The notes beneath the pieces were generated by a model that was not told the DNA's origin, did no database searches, and saw only the letters and a list, made by a program, of their open reading frames with translations. The position numbers and the translations under genes were made by a program. From assembly GCA_003024785.1 (NCBI GenBank), contig PUQB01000294.1, positions 17,501 to 81,500 of the forward strand: a stretch of DNA of 64,000 bases. The letters run 5' to 3'. This DNA comes from Selaginella tamariscina. Taxonomy: Eukaryota > Streptophyta > Lycopodiopsida > Selaginellales > Selaginellaceae. Within the stretch, counting starts at the first letter, position 1. Every line of letters starts with the position of its first letter. Below are positions 11,520 to 23,924 of this stretch, in pieces.

Positions 11520-14500
11520 GGAGGGATCCCGTGCGATGGAAACTCCACCTCCATGTTTTTTCGCTATGCATATCAAGGGTTGCAAGTTCCACCAAATCAT
11601 CCAGTTTTCACATTTTCTGCACGAGTGAATGATGTTTCAGTCACAGTACTTGTGGATACAGGATCTAGTATGTCTTCCATAACTACTTCTCTGGCGCATC
11701 GGTGCTCATTACCCTTGAGACGAGCAGATAAGGTCTTGCACATTTTATATGGTAATGGGCAGTCTCGTGCAGTATCACAGTACACCACTTCGACTACACT
11801 GGTTATGGGTGCCAACTGTAAGTTTCCCTCTGGGTCTCTTAGGGTTGTCCCTTCCCAGGTCTTTGACATCATTCTGGGATGTGATTGGTTAAAGCAGTCG
11901 AAAGGTACATGTGATTTTTCACTCTCTCCTCCTGTATTGGAGTCTGTGTCTTTGCAGTCTGTTCCTTTACGTCCAGAGAAGTTTGTTGCTGTTTGTATCA
12001 CGCATACAGCTCCTTTGATTCCGGTCTTGGGTGGTGTTCATCTCAACAGGTTCAAATGCCGGATCCGTCACCTGAGTGTCGAGCACACTGCATCGAACAA
12101 CTTAAGAAACAGTATGCAAGTTTGTTCAAATTTGATCTGTCCCAAGGTGCACGTGTGAAGACTCGACACTGTATACCCACCGGCAATGCAAAGCCTTTCA
12201 AAGTCCCGGTTCGACGCAGGTCACCAAAGGAGTTATCAGCCATGCGAACAGCTGTTACTGATATGATTGGTAAACGAGTGTGTCGTCCGTCACGGAGTCC
12301 ATGGGCATGTGAACCTCATTTGGTTCCCAAGCCTGATGGATCTCTCCGATTTTGTGTGGATTACCGACCTCTTAACGATGTTACCATCAAAGATGTCTAT
12401 CCACTTCCGAACTCTGCCGATCTATTAGATCGTTTGGGTCAGAGTCGATGGTTTACTAAGTTGGATTTGGCATCAGGATATTGGCAGGTTCCTATGGCTG
12501 AGGAGGATATTCCAAAAACGGCCTTCCGGACACCATTTGGTCTTTACGAGTTTTTGGTCATGCCTTTTGGATTGACTTCAGCTCCTGCCACCTTTCAACG
12601 CATGATGGATGAGCTTTTTCCGATATGCCTGATATCACTGCCGATTTTATCGACGATGTGCTCATTCATGGGTCTGGTTCTTGGGAGGATCACATTCGTG
12701 ATGTACGGCGCGTTCTTGATCGATTTCGAGAAGTTGGCCTGAAGTTGAAACTTGAAAAGTGTGTGTTTGGTTCGACCGACACCACTTACTTGGGTTACCG
12801 TATATCTCGAGAGGGTTTACAGGTGGATCCAATGAAGTTGCGAGCTGTTCGAGAGTTCCTCGTCCCCGTACAGTACAGGAAGTCCACGTTTCTTGGGCAC
12901 GGTGCAGTACTTGGGTCGATTCATCGATCATCTCACTGATCGAACTGCCCCTCTTCGGGAGTTAGTTCGTCCACAGGTATCTTTCAGGTGGACTCGCAGG
13001 TGTCAGCAGGCATTTGACCAGTTAAAAGAGTTCCTGACAACTCCACCATTGCTTCAATACCCAGATTTTACTCGTCCGTTCATTTTACGAGTAGATGCCT
13101 CAGATGTTGGTATTGGTGGTGTATTGATGCAAACTGATGCTGTGGATTCTTCAATTCGACACCCGGTGGCTTACATTAGTCGAGTACTCACGCCGGCTGA
13201 GCGGAATTATTCCACTACTGAAAAAGAATGCCTTGCTGCTGTTTGGGGTTTTGAACGACTTCATGCCTACTTACATGGGAGTGAAACACTTTTGGAGTGT
13301 GATCATGCTGCTGTCACTTCCTTATTAAAACGGAAGAATTTAGTGGGTCGCGTAGCCAGATGGGCATTACGTCTCCAGGTATATAACTTTAAGGTGGTGC
13401 ACAGGCCTGGGCGAACAATGGTGGATGCGGATGCACTTTCTCGAGCACCCCTCTCCGATTCCACTTTGCCTGCTCATGCAGTAGCTGCAGCATTCGGTTT
13501 GATACAAGCCCCTCAGGTATTCGATGCCGACTTTCCTTGGAACAGTGGCAGGATGCTCAAAAACATGAACCATGGACGAGGCAATTACGCGATGCGTTTG
13601 CAATTCCGTCTTCCGAACCTCGGTTTCGACAATATCATGCTCAGTTTCGACTTCAGGATGGTTTATTGTATTTTATTGGGACAAATCCAGAGGACAGATG
13701 GCGTTTGGCTGTACCCTCTACATATGTTCCACACCTTCTTCGAGCATATCATGATTCACCTATTGTTGGAGGTCATCTTGGTCATCAACGAGTGTTGGAG
13801 AAGCTGCGCCGATCATTTTATTGGCCAAGCATGCGTGGTGATGTGATCAGGTATATTCAAAGTTGTCCCACTTGTCAAACTCGGAATTCCTCTACGACTC
13901 GGGCCATGGGAGTGTTGGAATCCATCAATGTCTCTCGCCCTTTTGAGTTAATTGCAGTGGATTTAATGGGACCTTTTCCACGTTCTTCTCAAGGTAACCA
14001 GTACATCATTGTTGTATCCGATTATTTAACTCGATGGGTAGAGGTTGGTGCTCTTCCGGATGCAACTGCCATGTCAACAGCTTTGTTTCTGTTCGATAAT
14101 GTGGTTTTGCAGCATTCTTGTCCAGAGCGGATGTTATCAGACAATGGCCCCGCTTTCATTGCAGAGGTATTCCGAGTGTTGTGTGAGAGGTTAGGGGTAA
14201 AACATTCATTTGCCTCTCCGTATCATCCACAAACTGATGGTTTGGTGGAGCGATTGAATCGGACCTTCAAGGGTATGATCTCGAAGTATGTGAACTTCAA
14301 TCACACGGACTGGGATTGGTATTTGCGATGTTTGAGATTTGCTTATGTAACAGGCATTCAGAGTTCGATTGGTATCTCTCCATTCAAGGCATTGTATGGA
14401 TATGATCCTAAGTTGCCTAGTGAATTGGGGTTATCATCGAATCTGCCACGTGCCGAGGATGCAAAGATGTGGGCTCGACATTTGGATGCTGTTTTGCCTC

Positions 14501-14889
14501 TTCTGCGTGCAGAGTCTGCTGAACATCTTGGTCGAGCTCAAATGCGGCAGCAATCTTCTTACAATACACGACATCAAATTCCACCAGATTTTGCTGACGG
14601 TGACTTAGTCCTGGTACGTTTTCCCAAGCTGACTGCACCTGGGCTTGCAACTGGTTTATTACACAAGTGGCTTGGTCCCTACCGAGTACTCCGAAAGGTT
14701 GGTCCTCAGGTATATCAAGTAAAGTTGGTGGGATCTCATGAGGTTGAGATAGTTCACGTGGTTCGAATGAAACGGTTTGTCGTTCGAGACTCGTTGAGTA
14801 CATTTGGTCATACCTTAGATGGCCCAGCTCACACGGATCCAGGACCATCAGATCCATCACCATCTACACAGCCGCAGAGGGGAGGATAG
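11520..14889 (+). pseudogene. Ty3/gypsy pol (PR-RT-RNaseH-IN), frameshifted
   Basis: The protease has VLVDTGSS (about 11650). Reverse transcriptase spans about 12180-12850, with FCVDYRPLND, TKLDLASGYWQ, MPFGLTSAPATFQ and the catalytic FIDDV box (about 12650). RNase H spans about 13080-13440, with LRVDASD and the closing DADALSRA. Integrase spans about 13750-14600, with the HLGH...CPTC zinc finger, AVDLMGPF, SDNGPAF and an HPQTDGLVERLNRT region. The C terminus has a short GPYRV segment and no chromodomain. Frame changes occur near 12045, 12620, 12870 and 13545. The stop codon at 14887-14889 abuts the 3' LTR. Confidence 0.9.
14874..14889 (+). other. Polypurine tract
   Basis: The purine-rich GCAGAGGGGAGGATAG lies immediately before the 3' LTR and is the expected plus-strand primer. 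It overlaps the end of pol. Confidence 0.8.
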
Positions 14890-15096
14890 TGTAAGATACT
14901 GTATATTAGGTAACGTACCGTATATACGCATGTGTATATACGCACATGCGTAGTGACACATGGGTGGTGATCTGGCCCCCATGTGTCAGCGCCACGTGTC
15001 GCATGTGTGCCACGTGGCAGGAGACCTCCTGTATATAAGCAGGGTTTTTTGTAAACTAAATATATCAGATTTTCATTTAATATATCTACTCTTTCA
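14890..15096 (+). repeat. 3' LTR
   Basis: This 207-bp near-identical copy of the 5' LTR differs by two single-base indels and about two substitutions. It retains the inverted repeat, both G-boxes and the TATA box. Confidence 0.93.
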
Positions 15097-15535
15097 TATG
15101 AGCATCATAAATAAATACAACCCAACACACACACACATTTGCACATATGTGTATGTGTATGAGATGTGTACAAACTTAAGAACTCAACCCCTCGGCTTAA
15201 TCTCGGTTTATATGAAGGGCTACACAATAAATATATTTATATATATACTCTTACATAGCAAGCGTTAGTGGATAAGTTTAATTAGTTATATGGTAAAGTT
15301 TTGTATTAACCATGTTTAACTTGCATGATTGATCTTTTTAAGTTACGATATGTATATTAAGTTCAATGTAAGAGACGTTTAACTTCGTATGGACTGCTAC
15401 ATACCTACGTGTTGTGTGTGTGAGTTCCATAAGTCACATATGAGATATTCAAGTTCAATAATTTAGCATACACACACGCTTACCTATAGATAATTATATA
15501 TAGTTAAATATGTTACACATAGAGACCACTAATGT

Positions 15536-15570
<35 letters not shown>

Positions 15571-15739
15571 AAGTTTAGTAAACTAGATAAGTTTCTTAAA
15601 AACGCCATCTCTTCTTCTAGCTCCTTGAATGTGATCCATATGTGCTATATATGAGTGTATGTGTGTGTCTACCGTTTTTCTTTGTCACTTTATCATGCTT
15701 ATATATACATTAAGCACATATATACACCTGAAACAAGAC

Positions 15740-15758
15740 ATCTCTCTCTCTCTCTCTT

Positions 15759-15803
<45 letters not shown>

Positions 15804-15810
15804 TCTCTCT

Positions 15811-15856
<46 letters not shown>
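15740..15856. repeat. (CT)n-(TA)n microsatellite
   Basis: A run of about 80 bases of CT with interruptions is followed by a TA run of about 30 bases. Both strands give spurious open frames. Confidence 0.95.
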
Positions 15857-15858
<2 letters not shown>

Positions 15859-16560
15859 TATGATTCTTTGTCCAGCTTTGGTCAAGCTGTTTAACTTCAT
15901 CAGAAGATTTGGAATTAACGGTATTAGCAATCTCTCTCTTGATGGCCAAAATGCTAACAGAGTCAAGTTTCCACGAGCACTTTCATTCGTTATTGAGTCA
16001 TTGTATAGGTACTCATATAATATATATATACACTTGTTTCTAGGTGCAATGGTTGTTGGAGCACTCTGAGATAGCAGAGGTCAAAGAGGTTACGATGCAA
16101 GAGATTCCTATTAAACATAAAAATTTCAGTGACGTGTATATACATTCGTGCGTGTGTATACATATAACATAAATGCTTGAATTTATTCATTTCGGGTGCA
16201 CTTCAGAAGACATAAATAATCTCGCATATACTGTGTTACTTTAAAGAGGTACATTTTAGTCTTAATTATATATTACTGTTTCGTAAATAAAACACACGCA
16301 CACATATACACATATATGTATGCAGAGAATGATAGGAGAGGTCGAGTCGTTTAAGTGAACCCCACAGACTTTGAGAATAGTGAACTTGCAAAAGTCTTGG
16401 GTTTACCACTTAAGGTCTAAGCTACAAATCTCAAGAATGCAGTTTTATTTCATTACACATTGAGTTTTTATAATACTTTGTCTCTCTCTCTCTTCTCACG
16501 CACACACACACACGTAATCCAACAGATTGACGAGTGTGCCACCCGTGAGAGGTGCTCGCA
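15857..16560 (+). pseudogene. Possible gene remnant, unrecognised
   Basis: Three short stretches look more protein-like than the surroundings. One is an open segment at 15858-16008 ending in AG followed by GTACTC, a plausible donor. The second begins after TTTCTAG at about 16043 and encodes about 30 residues (QWLLEHSEIAEVKEV). The third is at about 16370-16425 (PTDFENSELAKVLGLPL). They have no clear common frame or start codon, and I do not recognise a family. It could be a decayed gene or chance. Confidence 0.2.
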
Positions 16561-17597
16561 TAACCAATTCAGATGGTAAGATATATGGTCAATATAACAC
16601 TTGAGAGAGATGTTGTTTATAGAGATGCTGGATCCAAGGAACGGTTGAGATCGCTGACACATGGCTTATCAACTTGCTTCCAATGTTTGTGTGTTTATTT
16701 TAAACCGAATTAAATAGAGTCGTTCCTTTAGATATTTCACTTAAACGTTTCCTGTAATCCGCAAGAATATCAGTAATATGACTCACAATAGCACAACTAT
16801 TATAGTCAAATATAGAGGTAAGGGAATTAATCATAATAAAATGATATATAATTAAATATGAATATGATTATATAATAATATATATAAATACGATTTTAAT
16901 GCATTTTAAATGAATTTTATATATATCTCAAGATGAGAAGCTTAGCATGTTATTATAGACTAGTGAATTTACTAATTTACAGGTTTTAAGATAACTAAAA
17001 ATTAAATTCATCTTACTGGTGATATGCATAATTAATTAACTAATTATCTTATGTTAATTAGCTAATTATCTTATGTTTACTGGAGCTTTTAAAGGGACCG
17101 TTTCACGTGGAAAAAAAGCATTTTTGTTTATATGCACCAGAGTTATGTTTGGTCCAATGGGAATGCAGATATTAATTAACTAGATATGCATCCTTAGAGG
17201 GCTCGAATGGCTGGGGTTACTGACTTTGGCAAATACTTTATTGTGATTATTTTTAGTATGTCCACGTGGACCAATAGAATTCCCGTATCACACTGACTCA
17301 CGGCCTAAAATCGACATCTATTAACTTAAGCCAATCACACATTTTGATTATTAAAATAATCTTGAATTTTAGGCCCCTGCAAAAGCTGTACTCATTAACA
17401 TTTCAAAGATACTGGTCGTCACATCTACTACTCATTAAATGTTAAAAGAGACACAGAATATGCGGAATATCCCCCTGATATTACTGCCGGCATTTTCCAC
17501 AATTGGAAGGAGATGATTTGTCATCCTGACAAGCCACTAACCATCCGATGCATGATTCATTCATATCCGTTTCGCCTCCATCTTGAGTATTGCACGG

Positions 17598-18508
17598 ATG
17601 TCGTGCACATGCAAGAAAGTTAAACTATCTCCTCCCGGGCTGTTCACGACCATTTACCAAGTCAATAATAGTAATCAGATGCAAGTCGGTGATGACGATG
17701 GCTCGAATAAGCGACCCCTCGAAGATTTGCTTGCTGTCTGCGAGAATTCTTCTTCTTCTCATCGAGGTGAGTCAGAGACAGAACAACACGGTAAATGCGA
17801 CAGGGAGGAGGAGCTGGAGGGACGCAATCTTGCCACCACCGACTTCTTTGCCACCAGCAGGTGCTTCTCCTCCGACTCCTCCAGCGTGTCCGAGACGAGC
17901 CCCACGGGAGAGGAGACGACAGCGACGACGACGGAGATCGACAATCCGGGCCACCTCTTCTCATGCACGTACTGCGATCGGAAATTCGTGACCTCGCAGG
18001 CGCTGGGCGGCCACCAGAACGCACACAAGCGGAGAGGACTGCCGCCAGGCGGGCCATCCGGAGCAGCTGCATCGCCCAGCGGTACAGTACCCTCGCTCCC
18101 GCGTACGGCTTCCGGTACGCCCTTCAGGTCCACTCGAGCAACCTGAACACCACTGCGTTCCAGAAGCCAGCGATGCAGGCGGCCCACTCAGCCATCGTCG
18201 CTCGTCCCTGCCAAATCCGACTCTCTGACGAGGTACGCGCCTGCCGGTTTCTTGCGGCCCAGCATGGGGAGGCACAACTGCGTACAAGCAAGGAACAGCT
18301 CGATGATAAGTAACTGTACCGGGCGAGGTTTAGTTCGGATAGCAGGTTTCATACGGTTCGCTTCGAAGAGGAGTTTGTAGGCGGTAGAAAGAAGAGCATT
18401 AGTGTTGATGAGTCCGCAACGACGATGGCCACGTCGGATATTCGGAATTTGAATACAGTTTTGGAAAACCGGGGAGCCGTAGACTTGACTCTTCGCCTCG
18501 GGATTTAG
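17598..18508 (+). CDS. C2H2 zinc-finger protein with EAR motif (single QALGGH finger)
   Basis: This is a probable nuclear transcriptional repressor. The N-terminal part (MSCTCKK start, acidic and Ser-rich) leads to one plant-type finger at about 17964-18026, CX2CX12HX3H with the QALGGH core that contacts DNA. Right after the finger (about 18030) the frame breaks. One extra G in the GCGGAG run would restore the usual HKRER continuation, which then reads through a basic region and a [13 protein letters not shown] segment. An in-frame TAA at about 18311 also interrupts this frame. The same frame then ends in DLTLRLGI followed by a stop at 18508, a typical C-terminal EAR (LxLxL) motif that recruits TOPLESS-type corepressors. 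No intron is needed, as is usual for this family. The broken frame could be real, but other genes here show the same single-base defects. Confidence 0.8.
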
Positions 18509-18936
18509 TTTTGTACAGACGTGTATATTATATATCATGGGTGGAGTTTGCGGACTTTATTTTGTTTCCTCTTTCGAAGATACGCAAAGGATTTGTTTGT
18601 GTAATAAGCCAATAACAAGATCTTAAACCGACATATAGTCACCTCTCCAAACAAGCCGGACTGACGTGTATATATATATATATATGTATATATAATACAT
18701 ATATATATTATATGACAGAAAACCCTCGTGATTCTAAATTATAGAAAAAAGAACCCTTCGAAAATAAATATTCATGAACTGATATATATTATATTGTATT
18801 CCCTCCAGAACCAATGGAGGTAGTTAGAAAATATGATAAGGATGGTACTTATGATCAACACGACACTGGCTTGCAGGTTCACTGCACTTGTACATATGTA
18901 AATACGCATATATATAATTATATATATATATTATAT

Positions 18937-18978
<42 letters not shown>

Positions 18979-19478
18979 TGGAAAACTTAATTTTTAATAA
19001 AATACAGTAATTAGATAACTTAGAACATATTAATATTTAAGATTAAAAATGTAGAATATCCTAGATATATATTTTAATTGATTGTATATAAAATTTCAAC
19101 ACAATTTAGACTTTTAATTAAATGTTTAAATTAAAAAGAGTTAGACACGACACTCTTTTATGTTGAGATAAGACTGTTCTAATTGAATAATTTAAATTTT
19201 TTAATTTTATTAAAAATGATAATAATAAAAATATAATATATTATTTTATTAAAGTAAAGAGCATAATGTAGTATACTTAAATGACTTAAACTATATTTAT
19301 ATATGTATTTATTAATATATTTTTATGGGCATGTCCACTTCACTTTAATCTTCTCATATTCTTTACCTTTTCCCCTAAAAGACAGGACCTTTAAGTCGAA
19401 TCTCTTTTTCATATTTTTAATATATACACATAATTTATACACGTTTACACACACATATTCTTTAAAATAAAATAAGAT

Positions 19479-19518
<40 letters not shown>

Positions 19519-19826
19519 ACGGACTATATTTAAGAAGTAAAAACTATATAAACTAGCTTTAATAATAATGAATTTTAAAGTAATAATATTTATTTATACA
19601 TGTTTATATTGTGTTGTTTACTCGTCCCTTTCTCTAGAAGACCAAAATGACTCCTCACGCGCTTCCGTCAATTTTAAATAAGCCATTGATGGCCAAACCT
19701 TGACAAAGTCGACTCGCTGGTTTAGTCACATATAGACACCTCAGAGCAGCTTCACTCTCCACTCTACACGCGGATAACCCTCATACATATACCCCTTCCC
19801 ACATTCCCAATCCCACAGCAATCAAC
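18509..19826. other. AT-rich intergenic region
   Basis: No exon seen. It contains (TA)n runs at about 18670-18710 and 18905-18975 and (GT)n at about 19493-19518. The final 200 bases are less AT-rich and probably hold the tetraspanin promoter and 5' UTR. Confidence 0.7.
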
Positions 19827-20685
19827 ATGGGTGTAAGCAACTACTTCACAGGTATTATCAATTTCTGCACTATGATTCTCTCGATTCCCATAATTGGCGT
19901 GGGGATATGGCTTGCAAAGAAGGAGACAGCGAGTGTATGCGATTTCTACAGTGGCCAGTCATTATCATCGGGTGTTCATACTCATTGTCTCCATAGCGGG
20001 GTTCATTGGAGGCTGCTGCAGAGTACGATGGCTACTGTGGCTTTACTTGGTCGTCATGTTCCTGCTTATCGTACTCCTGTTCGTGTTCACCATCTTTGCA
20101 TTTGTTGTCACCAACAAAGGCGCGGGTCATGCCGTCTCCAACCGCGGCTACAAGGAGTACCGCCTTGGCGATTACTCCAACTGGCTGCAGAAACGCGTCG
20201 AGAAGACCAGCAACTGGAGGAAGATCAAGAGCTGTCTTGCAGATTCTAAAGTGTGTAAGGATCTTGATGAGGACTACAACACCCTGGAGAAGTTTTATTC
20301 TGCACACCTATCCCCACTTCAGGTATAACACTTAATCAAGTCGTATAACATGTATCTAAGTACGATTTTTCTATAGTCTGGATGCTGCAAGCCCCCAGAA
20401 GATTGCAAATTCACTTATCAGAATGCCACTTCCTGGGAGAAGACGTCGAACGATACGGCATCCGACCAAGACTGTAACAGATGGAGCAACGATCAGGAGC
20501 AGCTCTGTTATGACTGCGACTCGTGCAGGGCGGGAGTGTTGCAGAATGTGAAGAAGGATTGGAAGAAGGTTGCAATAGTGAATGTGATCGTGCTCGTGCT
20601 CCTTGTGATTGTCTACTCTGTAGGGTGCTGCGCATTCCGGAATGCACGCAGAGAGAGCGATCATGGCTTCTACGGCAAGGCGTGA
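19827..20685 (+). CDS. Tetraspanin
   Basis: Four-pass membrane protein that organises membrane microdomains. The exons are 19827-20322 and 20377-20685, joined in phase 0 (CAG followed by GTATAA; CTATAG acceptor). TM1 lies in the first 30 residues (INFCTMILSIPIIGVGIWLA). TM2 follows QWPVIIIG, and TM3 is WLYLVVMFLLIVLLF. The large extracellular loop carries the plant GCCKPP motif at the start of exon 2 plus several cysteines. TM4 is VIVLVLLVIVYSVGCC, followed by a short tail ending GKA. Two single bases seem to be missing in exon 1, in the AAA run at about 19915 and the GGG run at about 19970. Adding one base at each joins the three frames into a standard tetraspanin of about 270 residues. Domain identity is clear; intactness depends on those two sites. 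Confidence 0.9.
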
Positions 20686-21330
20686 TGTGGTGTATATAGG
20701 ATCTTCTTCCTCTGTAGAGGAGCATTTTTACACATTGCTTTGTATAGGCTTTTACAGATAGAATCGATTGACTTTTGTGTATTCCCTTGTATGTATACAA
20801 TAGCCATGTGGCTTAGTCACAAGTCTTTTGTTACTTAACTAGGGAGCTAGTCATTGCTTGCCGTGTTCATGCCGATCTTGACTTGTTCATATACAAACTG
20901 GTTAGCATAATAATACATTTTTGTTATCTAAGCAAAAAATATCTAATAAGCCATGCTGACGTAGTTATATATTTATAAATGTATTTTTATTGGTGGCAAT
21001 AGGTCGTCATCTCACGTAATCATACGCACGCACACACACTCGCACACCACAAGCGTGTATTTACATGACGGTTTCAACACGTTGTTTTATTTTAGATGAA
21101 ATGCACTGTTTTTAGGTCAACCTATCTCGCTTTAGGGTTTATCCTAAACCCTTCGAGCAGGATGAAAATGTGGAAAGAATCTGTCCTTAGGGAAAGCGCA
21201 ATGCACTAAGGCGCCATGCTAGCATTGAGGGTTTACAAGGACCAGCCGGATTCATGAGCGCCATGGCCGATTGAAGCGTTCTTAGGGTTATAGGAATGTT
21301 CCTCGGGTAAGTGTTCTAGGAGAAGCCGTC
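20686..21330. other. Intergenic region with PPR 5' duplication
   Basis: The first part is the probable 3' UTR of the tetraspanin gene. A copy of the start of the PPR gene's first exon lies at 21212-21282 (listed separately). No other gene is seen. Confidence 0.6.
21212..21282 (+). repeat. Partial duplication of the PPR gene start
   Basis: About 70 bases at 21212-21282 closely resemble 21327-21397, the true start of the PPR coding region, 115 bp apart. The shared block TTCATGAGCGCCATGGCCGA is identical. The upstream copy also has an ATG (21216), but its frame soon stops, so it may act as an upstream open reading frame. Confidence 0.8.
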
Positions 21331-23842
21331 ATGGTAGCATCGAGAGTTCTAACAAGCAGCAGACGTATTCATGAGCGCCATGGCCGATTGAAGCATCTGC
21401 AGCGCCTAATCTCCTTGAATCCGCAGCCGGCACAGATCAGGTATCTTTCAATCGGCTCCCAGGGCTTCGTTTCCGGCAATGCGGGATTCAGGGGCGTTAA
21501 TCTGCTGCTGTTCAAGAGAAATGTGAGTTCTTCGGCGCGGATGCTGCAGGTTCCAGCTGACGCGCCACCTCCGCATGAAGAAAAGAAGAAATCCATCCTC
21601 GGTTTGGACTTTCTTTCCAAGCTCTTTCAGCGTCATCAGGAACCGCCACCACCCGCTGCTACTGCTCCGGTAACATACTTACCTACTTAAAGAACACAAA
21701 TGTGTGTGTGTGTGTGTGTGCATAATCAAAGATACATAGTTCGGGATATATACATATGTATTATGTGTCGGTGTTTATTGTGTTTCTCTTACACATAGCA
21801 TCTATGAATGTATAGAAATGTGACTGGAAAAGTATTGCATGCGTATATACATGTGTATGTGTATGTATGTATGCGGTATGCAGCTTATATTAAACACATT
21901 ATTGATGCATATGTGCACGCATAAGCCTGGGTAGACGCTTACAATATGTACATTTACCTATTCGAAATAATTTTTACGCACACAACTATTATTTTGTCGA
22001 TATAAATACTCATATTACAACTCTTGTTTAGAGTGCGATCTCAACTTTTCTCTGCATTTAGAGATAACATAATTACCTATTGTATTTGATTGTGATCTAG
22101 TATCCATGTTAAGGTATGTGTACCATGTACTCCCGCCTTGCTGACTATCCTAATTTAATCTAAATACATACACATTTTGCTGTAGCTTCACACGCACACA
22201 CACACACCGTCCCAAATAACACCATAAGCCTACATAAGCATATACACCTATAAAAGATATACTTGTTTATGCAGAACTTGGAAGTCCGTAGTACATAATC
22301 GTATCATTCGATATGATTTTCACAAGTATTAAAATACATAATGTAAGTGCTAAAATATAGTATTATGTTGCTATGTTACTACATTATATATAGAGTATAG
22401 ACAAAAGCATACTGTGTAGGAAGCCGAAGAAGCATATGAGGCATCTGAAGAATTACAAGAGCAGAATGCTGCAGAAACCACGGAAGAGGAATCCGCAATA
22501 CTTGAAGTTGAGGGCTCTCAGCAATATCCTCAAGAACATGCCCACGAATCTGCAGTAGAAGCAGCAGAGTGTGAGAATTCCGTACAAGAAACTGAGAGTT
22601 CCATACACGGAGCCGTGCAGGAGGCCGAGAGTTCCATACAAGAAGCGGAGAATGTAGCAGTCGAAGAGGTCAACGGTGGTCAAGAAGTTAAACTGGGTCT
22701 TGAAGAGGTCGAGAGTGGTCTGGATGAAGTCACAGGTGGCGCGGAAGAGGTCCATAGTGGCCTAGTCAAACCAGTGAAGGCCCAAACGGATATTTCTGCC
22801 AGTGTACAGGATTTCATCAAGGCGTTGCCTCCGCTGGATATACCGGCTGCATCTGCGGATGTTCCGGCAGCATCTTCAACTCCGGCACCTGCTAAGGCTA
22901 AACCTGCCGAGGCCGAAAAACCTGCTGCTAAACAAGTAGTAAAGCCTGTTAAGAAAGTTACTTCTGGCAAGCCAACAGAGACGACCCAACAAGGTTAGTA
23001 TGCATTCAAAATATACACCATATTCACACACATATACACCTGAGGTATGCTTATACTAGCGTCTAAATATGTCTCCAGGATTATGATATTATGTATATGA
23101 TTACATATATACATACGTTTATATATCGTATGTATATGTGTATACGCTTGTTTGTACTGTATATGCATATAACATACATACTCGCATATACGTCGATGAA
23201 ACATATTTCTTTACTGATGTTTTATGTTTAGCAGTTTTAATAAGAAAGTTGTTCCTGTCATGTGTGATTGTGTCTTCTCCACACATACAAGTATTTATGA
23301 TATTGATATATATATATATATATATATATACCCCACAGACACGCATTGTATTTACCTGTGTGTGTGTTGTATATGAATAGAACATAGACACTCACACGTA
23401 TATGTTGATGGCTTAAATCTTAGCAGTTTCTAGATAAAAATTGAAATTTCGTGTGACATCTCTGTGTGTGTGTGTGCATGTATTGTATCTCCACTTACTA
23501 TATACATTGATAAGGAAAGCATTATGATATATATGTCACAGACACACATTGTATATATGTATGTTCCCATTCATGTGTGTATGCATTCAGGTACTGTTCC
23601 GGAGCCAGTATTCGAGTTTCTACGCTCTAAGATCCGGGAGAACAATGCGAATGCAGCTGAGAAAGCGGCTGAAGCCTCGAAGGCGAAACTCTCACCACGT
23701 TTTGAGGCACTCTCTTCTTCATCAGCTGAGAAGACGACTGCTGCTATTAATATGCTTCTCGAGACTGTAGATAAGAGCGGTATGTATGTATGTATGTATT
23801 GCGTGCATGTGCGTGCATGTTCGTGCTCGTGTTCGTGTTCGT

Positions 23843-23924
<82 letters not shown>

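Larger units (their letters stand above)
10165..15096 (+). mobile_element. Ty3/gypsy LTR retrotransposon with short LTRs
   Basis: The full-length element runs LTR (10165-10369), primer binding site, gag, pol, polypurine tract, LTR (14890-15096). The LTRs start TGTAAG and end TTTCA. By eye they differ by only about four changes, which implies a recent insertion. Domain order is gag, zinc knuckle, protease, reverse transcriptase, RNase H, integrase, the Ty3 order. No chromodomain is evident at the integrase C terminus. The flanks (TTATA on the left, TATGA on the right) do not form a clean target-site duplication. Gag and pol are broken by five apparent frameshifts, which may be sequence errors. 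Confidence 0.95.
15097..17597. other. Intergenic region with microsatellites
   Basis: AT-rich DNA with (AG)n at 15548-15570, (CT)n followed by (TA)n at 15740-15856, and CA repeats. A possible gene remnant at 15857-16560 is listed separately. The last 500 bases are probably the promoter of the zinc-finger gene. Confidence 0.6.

Noticed and set aside
10576..12001. Long antisense open frames across the retrotransposon
   Set aside because: They are shadows of gag and protease; the sense strand carries all recognised motifs.
14640..14889. Chromodomain at the integrase C terminus
   Set aside because: After the GPYRV segment the tail is short and lacks chromodomain aromatic residues.
10160..15101. 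Target-site duplication of the Ty3 element
   Set aside because: The five bases on each side (TTATA and TATGA) do not match; only a weak TAT similarity remains.
17598..18508. Calling the zinc-finger gene a pseudogene
   Set aside because: The break is a one-base loss in a G run, of the same kind as in five other clear genes, and the C-terminal EAR motif is intact; kept as a gene with a caveat.
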